DNA of 13,077 nucleotides from CAMDHY01 sp046156265. GTDB taxonomy: Bacteria > Pseudomonadota > Alphaproteobacteria > Rhizobiales > Segnochrobactraceae. Shown one piece after another: positions 7,520 to 13,077 of the stretch. The notes under the pieces are model-generated. The model saw nothing but the letters and a program-made list of their open reading frames with translations, was not told the DNA's origin and did no database searches. The stretch is from the NCBI RefSeq assembly GCF_046156265.1, contig NZ_JAWDIR010000019.1, positions 1 through 13,077 on the forward strand, given 5' to 3'. How positions within the stretch are numbered: position 1 is the first letter of the stretch; the number at the start of each line of letters is the position of its first letter. A program made the translations under genes and the position numbers.

Positions 7520-8530
7520 ATGACATCCCAGGAACCGTTGCTCGACGTGCGCGATCTCGAGGTCTCGTTCAAGACGGACGAGGGCAGGCTGGTTGCGGTG
7601 AACGGCATCAGCTTCGGGGTGCCGAAGGGCAAGACGCTCGGGATCGTGGGGGAGAGCGGCTCGGGGAAAAGCGTCGCGACGCGTGCCTTGATGCAGCTTC
7701 TGCCGTCGAACGCAAAGCTCGGCGCAGCATCGCGGATACGGCTCACGAACAAGGCGGGCGAGGTGATCGACGTGGACGCGCTGCCGCGCGACGGCAAGGC
7801 GATCCAGCGGATCCGTGGCGGCGAAATCTCGATGATCTTCCAGGAACCGATGGCATCGCTCTCGCCGGTCTGGACGATCGGCAACCAGTTCATCGAGGTC
7901 ATTCGGTTGCACAGGAAGGCCGACGCGGCCGAAGCTCGCGAGATCGCCATCGGCGCGCTCGAGAGAGTGGGCGTATCCAACCCGGTCGTGCGCCTCAGCC
8001 AGTATTCGCATGAGCTGTCGGGCGGGATGCGCCAGCGCGCGATGATCGCCATGGCGCTTGCGACGAACCCGTCGCTGCTGATCGCCGACGAGCCGACCAC
8101 GGCGCTCGACGTAACCATCCAGGCCCAGGTCATCGCGCTGATGAACGAACTGCAGCAAGACCTCGGCATGTCGATCATTTTCATCACGCATGACATGGGT
8201 GTGATCGCGCACGTGGCCGCCGAGGTGGCGGTCATGTATCTCGGCAAGATCGTCGAGCGCGGGCCAACCGAGAAGGTCATTCACGACCCGCAGCACCCCT
8301 ATACGAGGGGGCTGCTGGCGGCTCTGCCCGATACCGAAAATCCACGCGCCCGGTTGACACCAATCCCCGGTGATATCCCGGCGCCGATGGAGAGGCCTGC
8401 CGGATGTCCGTTTCATCCGCGCTGCGCGAGCTTCATGGCCGGTGTCTGTAACCACGCCGCCCCGGCGGAGGTGTCGCTCGGGGGCGGCGTCGCGGTCAGT
8501 TGCTTCCTGTTCAAGGGGGTGGACGCATGA
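7520..8530 (+). CDS. ABC transporter ATP-binding protein, DppD/OppD type
   Basis: The 336-residue cytoplasmic ATPase has Walker A GESGSGKS (residues 44-51), a Q-loop in MIFQEPMASLSPV, signature LSGGMRQR (166-173), Walker B LLIADEPT with Asp190-Glu191, a D-loop ALDVTIQ, and a switch His in FITHDMG. After about residue 260 the oligopeptide-type C-terminal extension follows, with PAGCPFHPRC and a later Cys (VCNH), a cysteine arrangement that in relatives can hold an Fe-S cluster or a structural role. All catalytic residues are present. It begins 18 bases after the second permease. Its TGA overlaps the ATG of the next ATPase gene (ATGA, 8527-8530), so the two ATPases are translationally coupled and should be made in equal amounts. 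Confidence 0.95.
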   Translation: MTSQEPLLDVRDLEVSFKTDEGRLVAVNGISFGVPKGKTLGIVGESGSGKSVATRALMQLLPSNAKLGAASRIRLTNKAGEVIDVDALPRDGKAIQRIRGGEISMIFQEPMASLSPVWTIGNQFIEVIRLHRKADAAEAREIAIGALERVGVSNPVVRLSQYSHELSGGMRQRAMIAMALATNPSLLIADEPTTALDVTIQAQVIALMNELQQDLGMSIIFITHDMGVIAHVAAEVAVMYLGKIVERGPTEKVIHDPQHPYTRGLLAALPDTENPRARLTPIPGDIPAPMERPAGCPFHPRCASFMAGVCNHAAPAEVSLGGGVAVSCFLFKGVDA

Positions 8531-9531
8531 ATCCGCTGCTCCGGGTCGAAGACCTGAAGGTCTATTTCGGATCTGGAAGCAGTGCCTCCGGCGCCGTCGT
8601 TGCGGCCGTTGACGGCGTCAGCTTCGAGATCGGGCGGGGAAAGACGCTCGGACTCGTCGGCGAGAGCGGATCGGGAAAGACGACGGTCGGGCGCGCCATA
8701 TTGCGCACCATCCCGCTGCATGCCGGCTCGATCCGGTTCCAGATGAATGGCGAGAGCGTCGACGTCTCCGAGCTCACCGACAAGGAGTTGCGGATCTTCC
8801 GGCGCGAGCACATGCAGCTCATCTTCCAGGATCCGTACGCCTCGCTCAGTCCGCGCATGACGGTGCGCGACATCATCGCAGAGCCGCTGGAGTGCCAGCG
8901 CTTCGGAACACGGGCCGAGATCGATGCCCGGGTTCGGGATGTCGCGGCGAAATGCAGGCTGAACCTCGAATTCCTTCGCCGTTTCCCGCACGCCTTTTCC
9001 GGTGGTCAACGTCAGAGGATCTGCATCGCCCGGGCGCTCGCCGCCAATCCGGAATTCATCGTCTGCGACGAGGCGGTGTCGGCCCTCGATGTCTCGATTC
9101 AGGCCGACATCATCAATCTCCTGATGGACCTGCAGGCAGAGCTGGGCCTCACCTACCTGTTCATCGCCCACGATCTCTCGATCGTCGCGCAGATATCGAG
9201 CGAGATCGCGGTGATGTATGTTGGAAAGCTGGTCGAGAAGGCGCCGGCGGAGAGTATCTTCCGTGGTCCAATGCACCCCTATACGAAGGCGCTTATCTCG
9301 GCGATACCAAGAGTCGATCCCGACAAGCGCTTCGAGCCGATGGCCCTGGCGGGCGAGATCCCGAACCCGATGGCTTTGCCGCCCGGGTGCCGGTTTAGCA
9401 CCCGGTGCCCGTTCGCGCGCGACGCCTGCCAGCAGGCAGAGCCGGAATGGCGGGAAATCGCGACAGAGCATTTCGTCGCCTGCCATTTTGCCGAAGAACT
9501 GGCCCTTGCACCCGAGGGCCGGCAACGATGA
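8527..9531 (+). CDS. ABC transporter ATP-binding protein, DppF/OppF type
   Basis: The 334-residue partner ATPase has Walker A GESGSGKT (45-52), a Q-loop in LIFQDPYASLSPRM, signature FSGGQRQR (157-164), and Walker B FIVCDEAVSALD with Asp181-Glu182, the CDEAVSALD form being typical of OppF. The switch His is in FIAHDLS. The C-terminal oligopeptide domain carries PPGCRFSTRCPFARDAC. The ATG at 8527 overlaps the stop of the preceding gene and is preferred to a start nine codons earlier, which gives unrelated residues. Its own stop overlaps the ATG of the broken CoA-transferase gene (ATGA, 9528-9531), so that lost gene was once a coupled member of this operon. Confidence 0.95.
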   Translation: MNPLLRVEDLKVYFGSGSSASGAVVAAVDGVSFEIGRGKTLGLVGESGSGKTTVGRAILRTIPLHAGSIRFQMNGESVDVSELTDKELRIFRREHMQLIFQDPYASLSPRMTVRDIIAEPLECQRFGTRAEIDARVRDVAAKCRLNLEFLRRFPHAFSGGQRQRICIARALAANPEFIVCDEAVSALDVSIQADIINLLMDLQAELGLTYLFIAHDLSIVAQISSEIAVMYVGKLVEKAPAESIFRGPMHPYTKALISAIPRVDPDKRFEPMALAGEIPNPMALPPGCRFSTRCPFARDACQQAEPEWREIATEHFVACHFAEELALAPEGRQR

Positions 9532-9620
9532 CCGAAGCGGCGACCGCAGGTTCTCGCCTCGTGCCGCTCGACGGGGTCGAGGTGCTCGATCTATCGCGGG
9601 TGCCCGCCGGTCCCTGGGCG
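9528..9620 (+). pseudogene. CaiB/BaiF-type CoA-transferase, N-terminal remnant
   Basis: The ATG at 9528 overlaps the stop of the second ATPase gene. The frame reads VPLDGVEVLDLSRVPAGPWA, the opening of class III CoA-transferases (usually 'PLxGVRVLDLSRVLAGPW'). Homology ends at about base 9620, after roughly 31 of about 400 expected residues. The frame then runs into unrelated codons and the tail of a different gene. Class III enzymes move CoA between acids. The remnant suggests that the ancestral operon activated an imported or derived acid as a CoA thioester, a step now missing here. Confidence 0.75.
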
Positions 9621-9646
9621 AGGCTGAGCTTTGCCGCGGCCCCCCT

Positions 9647-9812
9647 GCGGCGGCCATCCGCAGCGGCATGGTGTCGATCAATCACCATGGGCTGGCGCTG
9701 CCCGAAGTGCCCTTCGGGGGGTATCAGCGATTCGGGAAACGCAACGGAGGGCGGTGCTGACGCGCTCGAGGGCTATCTGAACACCAAGTTCGTCAGCCAG
9801 ATGCACGCCTGA
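9647..9812 (+). pseudogene. Second aldehyde dehydrogenase, C-terminal remnant with frameshift
   Basis: In one frame the stretch reads AAIRSGMVSINHHGLALPEV then PFGG, and after a shift it continues as GISDSGNATEGGADALEGYL then NTKFVSQMHA to the TGA at 9810-9812. Together this is the last ~55 residues of an aldehyde dehydrogenase of the succinate-semialdehyde/AldA-like type. The shift falls in the run of six G at 9716-9721, where five G would restore one frame. The intact enzyme at 1377-2876 ends quite differently (FINEYFAGGIEIPFGG), so this is another paralogue and not a local duplicate. It is joined directly to the CaiB remnant, and the junction lies between 9621 and 9646. Confidence 0.8.
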
Positions 9813-9825
9813 AGGGCCGTGCGGG

Positions 9826-9844
9826 CAATCGACTTTGTCGATTG
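9826..9844. promoter_or_regulatory. Perfect dyad with LysR-type ATC-N9-GAT architecture
   Basis: CAATCGAC-TTT-GTCGATTG is a perfect inverted repeat with eight-base arms. Centred in it are ATC (9828-9830), nine bases and GAT (9840-9842), and therefore a symmetric T-N11-A (T9829, A9841), the classic LysR-family recognition pattern. It lies 97 bases upstream of the lyase start, a normal distance for an activator site, and 13 bases after the pseudogene stop. A related site is at 1222-1240. It could instead act as a hairpin terminating importer transcripts, but no T tract follows. Confidence 0.55.
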
Positions 9845-9924
9845 TCGGGGTCGAAAAGAATCAATTCTCAGTCCTCCACCCAACCGCTACGACTGCTGGA
9901 CTTGGATGTTCAAAATTGCGGATT

Positions 9925-9930
9925 GGGGAG
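9925..9930 (+). promoter_or_regulatory. Ribosome binding site fixing the lyase ATG start
   Basis: GGGGAG lies ten bases before the ATG at 9941. In-frame alternatives upstream (from 9842) would run through the dyad and give residues unlike the family. Confidence 0.6.
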
Positions 9931-9940
9931 ACGGGCAGAG

Positions 9941-11188
9941 ATGAATCGAAAGACACTCCCCGTCAGTGGAATAGCAAAAGACTCGGTTCTCGACGCACTC
10001 CGCGAGATGCAGACGCGCGACCTTCCATTCGAAACGGCGAAATTCAACCTTCTGACGCCCTACGCGGACGACTCGTTCTACGATGTCGGCCTGCGGGCGA
10101 TGGATATGTTCTCGCACTACAACGCGTCGCTGGCCCGCTACATCCCGAGTGTCGCCGAGGTGATGCGGGATTTAACTGACATCGCCATGTCGCTGCAGAA
10201 CGCACCGGAGGGGGCCGGAGCGGCGATCACCTCCGGCGGGACCGAGAGCATCTTCACCGCGATGTGGGCGGCGCGGGACTACTGGCGCGCGCAGAACCCG
10301 ACCTCGACGGCGGTTCCGGAAGTGATCGCCGCCAGCACCGTGCACGCCGCCTTCCAGAAGTCGGCGCACCTTTTGGGACTGAAGCTCGTCATGACGGACT
10401 TCGACGAGACCTTCCGTTGCCGGCCCGGTGACATCGAGGAGCGCATCGGCCAGGCCACGGCGATGATCGTCGGCTCCGCTCCGGCCTATCCGCACGGTGT
10501 GTTCGATCCGATCGCGGACCTGTCCGACCTCGCCGTCCGCCGCGGCGTCTGGCTGCATGTCGACGCCTGCGTCGGCGGCTACGTCTCACCTTTCGCCGAA
10601 AAGCTCGGGATCGATATTCCGCCGTATGATTTCCGCCTTCCCGGCGTGCGCTCGATGTCGGCGGACCTGCACAAGCACGCCTATGCGCCGAAAGGCGTAT
10701 CGACGCTAATCTACCGTGATGCCGACCTTCTGAACTACCAGTCGCACACGAGCGAAGGCTGGGCGTTTGGCGCCTACCGGAGCACGGGATTTCCCGGCTC
10801 GCGCCCCTCGCACGTCATGGCCGCTGCCTGGGCGATCCTGCACCATCTCGGGGAGGAGGGATATCTCGGCCTCGTCCGGCGCATGTACGCGGCCCGCGAT
10901 CGCCTTATGCAGGAAATAGCAGCGATCCCGGGCATGCGCATCCTCGGCGCGCCGGAATCCAACGTCTTCGCATTCACGTCCGAAAGCTACGACCCGCATG
11001 CCGTCGCCGAAGAGATGGCGAGCCGCGGCTGGTATCTCGCCCGCATCCGCAGCCCGCGCGGACTGCACATTCAATGCGATCCCTTCGACGACGACATGAT
11101 CGACAGGGCGATGGCTGCTCTGCGCGATTGCGTCGACGTGGTCGCGGCGAAGCGCCGGCAAAGCGAAACCGAATACACCGGCTACTGA
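9941..11188 (+). CDS. Sphingosine-1-phosphate-lyase-family PLP-dependent lyase/decarboxylase
   Basis: The 415-residue fold-type I PLP enzyme belongs to the group II decarboxylase superfamily. Its motifs are closest to sphingosine-1-phosphate lyases: SLARYIPSVAEVM, ITSGGTESI (G99-S103, phosphate loop), STVHAAFQK with ring-stacking His135, the diagnostic VGSAPAYPHGVFDPI, HVDACVGGY with Asp208, and SADLHKHAYAPKG with the Schiff-base Lys245. The membrane anchor of eukaryotic lyases is absent, so it is probably soluble. Known members cleave phosphorylated beta-hydroxyamines by retro-aldol reaction, giving an aldehyde and phosphoethanolamine; relatives decarboxylate amino acids. Which applies here cannot be read from sequence. 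It is 14 bases upstream of an omega-aminotransferase gene and in a cluster with an aldehyde dehydrogenase, which fits an amine/aldehyde catabolic route. Family confidence is high; substrate is unknown. Confidence 0.88.
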   Translation: MNRKTLPVSGIAKDSVLDALREMQTRDLPFETAKFNLLTPYADDSFYDVGLRAMDMFSHYNASLARYIPSVAEVMRDLTDIAMSLQNAPEGAGAAITSGGTESIFTAMWAARDYWRAQNPTSTAVPEVIAASTVHAAFQKSAHLLGLKLVMTDFDETFRCRPGDIEERIGQATAMIVGSAPAYPHGVFDPIADLSDLAVRRGVWLHVDACVGGYVSPFAEKLGIDIPPYDFRLPGVRSMSADLHKHAYAPKGVSTLIYRDADLLNYQSHTSEGWAFGAYRSTGFPGSRPSHVMAAAWAILHHLGEEGYLGLVRRMYAARDRLMQEIAAIPGMRILGAPESNVFAFTSESYDPHAVAEEMASRGWYLARIRSPRGLHIQCDPFDDDMIDRAMAALRDCVDVVAAKRRQSETEYTGY

Positions 11189-11202
11189 TCGGGGGAGCGG
11201 AC

Positions 11203-12588
11203 ATGGACACGCCAGTCGTCAGGAACTCGACGGCCGCCTGGAAGCGGGCCGATGGCGATCACCACATTCATCCCTTCACCGACAACGAGGCGCTGCGTCG
11301 AAAAGGGGGGCCCCGGATCATCGTCAAGGCCTCCGGGTCGGTGATGGTGGATTCCGAAGGCAACAGGATCATCGACGCGATGTCCGGCCTCTGGTGCGTG
11401 AACGTCGGCTACGGGCGCGAGGAACTGGCGAGGGCCGCCTACGATCAGATGAGCGAGCTCGCCTTCTACAACACGTTCTTCAAGACGACGACGCCGCCGC
11501 CCGTCGAGCTCGCCGAAAAGCTCGCGACCCTCACGCCCGGCGACCTCAACCGCTTCTTCTTCGCCTGCTCGGGGTCCGAGGCGAACGACACCATCCTCCG
11601 GTTCGTGAAGCGCTACTGGAACCTGATGGGCAAGCCGGCGAAGAAGACGGTGATCAGCCGCATCAATGCCTATCACGGATCAACAACGGCATCGGCGAGC
11701 CTCGGCGGCATGAGCACCATGCACGAGATGGACGACCTGCCGATCGCGGGCATCGAGCACGTGATCCAGCCCTACTGGTATACCGGGGGCGGCGACCTGT
11801 CCGAGGAGGAATTCGGCCTGGTCGCGGCCAGGGCGGTCGAGGACAAGATCCTGGAGCTCGGCCCGGAGAACGTCGCCGCCTTCTTCGGCGAACCGCTGCA
11901 GGGGTCGGGCGGCGCGATCCTGCCGCCGTCGAACTACTGGCCCGAGATCAACCGCATCTGCCGGAAATACGACATCCTGCTGGTGGCCGACGAGGTCATC
12001 TGTGGATTCGGCCGGACCGGCGAATGGTTCGGCAGCACCACGTTCGGCATCGAGCCGGACATCATGACGATGGCCAAGGGCATCACGTCCGGCTACCTGC
12101 CGCTCTCGGCAGTTGCCGTCAGCGACCGGGTCGCCGACGTCCTCTACGCCAAGGGCGGGGACCTGTCGCACGGCTACACCTATTCCGGCCATCCGACGGC
12201 CTGCGCAGTCGCGCTCGCCAACATCGCCATCATCGAACGCGAAGGTCTCGTCGAGCGCGTGCGCGACGATATCGGCCCCTATTTCCAGACCAGGCTGCGT
12301 GACGCCGTCGCGGATCATCCGCTTGTCGGCAACATCCGCGGCATCGGCCTCGTCGCCGGCCTGGCGATTGTCGAGGACAAGGCGACACGGACATTCCGGA
12401 CCCCGGTCGGGACGCTCGCGGGGCGGTGCCACGAGATCTGTGTGGAGATGGGAGCGATGATCCGCGTCTCCGGCGATTCCATGGTGATGGCGCCGCCGCT
12501 GGTCATCACGAAGGAAGAGGTCGACACGCTGATGGTCATCTACCGCGCGGCGCTCGACAAGACGGCAGCCGAGTTCGGGCTCGTGTGA
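11203..12588 (+). CDS. Class III omega-aminotransferase, SpuC-like (putrescine/amine-pyruvate type)
   Basis: The 461-residue PLP enzyme of aminotransferase class III has HHIHPFTDNEALRRKGGPRI, DAMSGLWCVNVGYGREEL, YNTFFKTTTPPP, SGSEANDT, AYHGSTTASASLGGM, EPLQGSGGAILPP, LLVADEVICGFGRTGEWFGS with PLP-ring Asp263, MAKGITSGYLPLSA with Schiff-base Lys292, and HGYTYSGHPTACAVAL. This set is that of polyamine- or amine-pyruvate aminotransferases such as SpuC, which turn a terminal amine into an aldehyde using pyruvate. The ATG at 11203 follows GGGGGAG (11191-11197) and lies 14 bases after the lyase gene, so the two genes form an operon. The aldehyde produced would suit the dehydrogenase at 1377-2876. 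The true amine donor is unknown; beta-alanine or taurine type enzymes are alternatives. Confidence 0.92.
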   Translation: MDTPVVRNSTAAWKRADGDHHIHPFTDNEALRRKGGPRIIVKASGSVMVDSEGNRIIDAMSGLWCVNVGYGREELARAAYDQMSELAFYNTFFKTTTPPPVELAEKLATLTPGDLNRFFFACSGSEANDTILRFVKRYWNLMGKPAKKTVISRINAYHGSTTASASLGGMSTMHEMDDLPIAGIEHVIQPYWYTGGGDLSEEEFGLVAARAVEDKILELGPENVAAFFGEPLQGSGGAILPPSNYWPEINRICRKYDILLVADEVICGFGRTGEWFGSTTFGIEPDIMTMAKGITSGYLPLSAVAVSDRVADVLYAKGGDLSHGYTYSGHPTACAVALANIAIIEREGLVERVRDDIGPYFQTRLRDAVADHPLVGNIRGIGLVAGLAIVEDKATRTFRTPVGTLAGRCHEICVEMGAMIRVSGDSMVMAPPLVITKEEVDTLMVIYRAALDKTAAEFGLV

Positions 12589-12594
12589 TCTCGC

Positions 12595-12616
12595 AGGCTG
12601 CTGAAAAAGTCACTCG
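12595..12616 (+). repeat. Probable left terminal inverted repeat of the IS
   Basis: AGGCTGCTGAAAAAGTCACT and the following bases resemble the terminal repeats (GGCTGCTGAAAAAGT-type) common to this class of elements in Rhizobiales. The exact outer boundary cannot be set without the right end. Confidence 0.5.
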
Positions 12617-12653
12617 CCGATCGCTTGCCCCTCGATTAGCTTTGCCTGTCTGG

Positions 12654-13077
12654 ATGGGGAGTGTCGGCGTGCTGGGAATGGACGAGGAGACGGGTTCGCT
12701 GTTCAGCTACGCCGACGTAGAGGCGTGGGTACCGGCGGGGCATCTGTTGCGGGCGAGCCGGGCGCTTGTGAACGAAACGCCGGCGCCGACGATCGCACCA
12801 GAGAGGCTGCTGCGGGCGATGCCGCTGCAGGCGTTCTAATCGATCCGCTCAGAACGCCAACTGATGGAGCGGCTGGAGTTCGATCTCCTGTTCCGCTGGT
12901 TCGTCGGGCTCGGCATTGATGATCTGGTCTGGGATCACTCGACGTTCTCGAAGAACCGCGACCGGTTGCTCGCCGGCGACGTCGCCACGCGGTTCCTGTC
13001 GGCCGTCCTGGCCGAGCGCCGCGTGAGTCGGCTGCTGTCGAGCGAGCACTTCAGCGTCGACGGCACGCTGATCCAGC
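12654..13077 (+). pseudogene. IS5/IS1182-like transposase, broken and partial
   Basis: The frame from ATG 12654 (ATG 12678 is an alternative start) reads LFSYADVEAWVPAGHLLRAS, then ALVNETPAPTIAPERLLRAM, then PLQAF followed by TAA at 12837-12839. It continues in the same frame as SIRSERQLMERLEFDLLFRW, FVGLGIDD, VWDHSTFSKNRDRLL and HFSVDGTLIQ, the last holding the first Asp of the catalytic triad. The family normally has Tyr at the stop (QAFYSIRSERQ), so one change from TAC to TAA explains it. Between VNETPA and TIAPERLL, relatives usually carry about 20 more residues, so an in-frame deletion is also likely. The right part lies outside the window. It is non-functional as it stands. Confidence 0.82.

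Larger units (their letters stand above)
12595..13077 (+). mobile_element. Left part of a decayed IS5/IS1182-like insertion sequence
   Basis: Starting six bases after the aminotransferase stop, the sequence changes to an IS-like terminus (AGGCTGCTGAAAAAGT) followed by a transposase reading frame with an internal stop. The element runs off the right edge, so its other end and any target duplication cannot be seen. IS5 versus IS1182 assignment is from memory of transposase motifs and is uncertain. Confidence 0.7.

Noticed and set aside
6782..8455. 557-codon open frame on the minus strand
   Set aside because: It lies antisense to the second permease and first ATPase genes, whose motifs are complete. 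GC-rich codon bias leaves such antisense frames open; the translation is Arg/Asp/His-rich with no recognisable domain.
8413..9681. 422-codon open frame on the minus strand
   Set aside because: Antisense shadow of the second ATPase gene and the CaiB remnant, with no family motifs and no ribosome site.
9405..9812. A single intact 135-codon gene after the second ATPase
   Set aside because: Its parts belong to three different things: out-of-frame ATPase codons, a CaiB N-terminus and an aldehyde dehydrogenase tail. It is a recombination product.
1..13077. CRISPR array, tRNA/rRNA genes, toxin-antitoxin or phage-defence genes
   Set aside because: No regularly spaced repeats, no tRNA-like cloverleaf or rRNA sequence, and no defence-type protein motifs were seen on reading the window.

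Overview
The window looks like a chromosome or large-replicon segment of a GC-rich alphaproteobacterium, most likely of the Rhizobiales (Mesorhizobium/Aminobacter/Rhizobium-like). This is a judgement from base composition, GTG/TTG start usage, the long-form Opp/Dpp importer and the IS type, not from a database search. Every intact gene lies on the + strand.

Layout. (1) 2-298: the 5' part of a GMC (choline-dehydrogenase-like) oxidoreductase, cut off at about base 243. (2) 351-1241: a LysR-type regulator. (3) 1377-2876: an NAD(P)-dependent aldehyde dehydrogenase. (4) 2877-3205: a non-coding leader. (5) 3206-9531: a complete five-gene Opp/Dpp-class ABC importer (long binding protein, two permeases, two ATPases), with a strong GC hairpin between the binding protein and the first permease. 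(6) 9528-9812: a deletion scar joining the first ~30 codons of a CaiB/BaiF CoA-transferase to the frameshifted C-terminus of a second aldehyde dehydrogenase. (7) 9941-12588: a two-gene unit encoding a sphingosine-1-phosphate-lyase-family PLP enzyme and a class III (SpuC-like) omega-aminotransferase. (8) 12595 to the right edge: a decayed IS5/IS1182-type element.

How the genes may work together (inference). The importer brings in an unknown peptide-like, amine or glycan-derived compound. The PLP lyase/decarboxylase cleaves or decarboxylates an amino-containing intermediate. The aminotransferase converts an amine to an aldehyde, and the aldehyde dehydrogenase oxidises the aldehyde to an acid. 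The LysR protein would be the local regulator. A perfect dyad at 9826-9844, in front of the lyase/aminotransferase pair, has the LysR-type ATC-N9-GAT architecture. A closely related site overlaps the end of the lysR gene, upstream of the aldehyde dehydrogenase (1222-1240), which suggests a small shared regulon.

Both flanks and the middle of the cluster carry gene debris (GMC fragment, CaiB/ALDH chimera, broken IS), so the locus has been rearranged and has probably lost at least two former genes. No tRNA, rRNA, CRISPR array or phage gene was seen.
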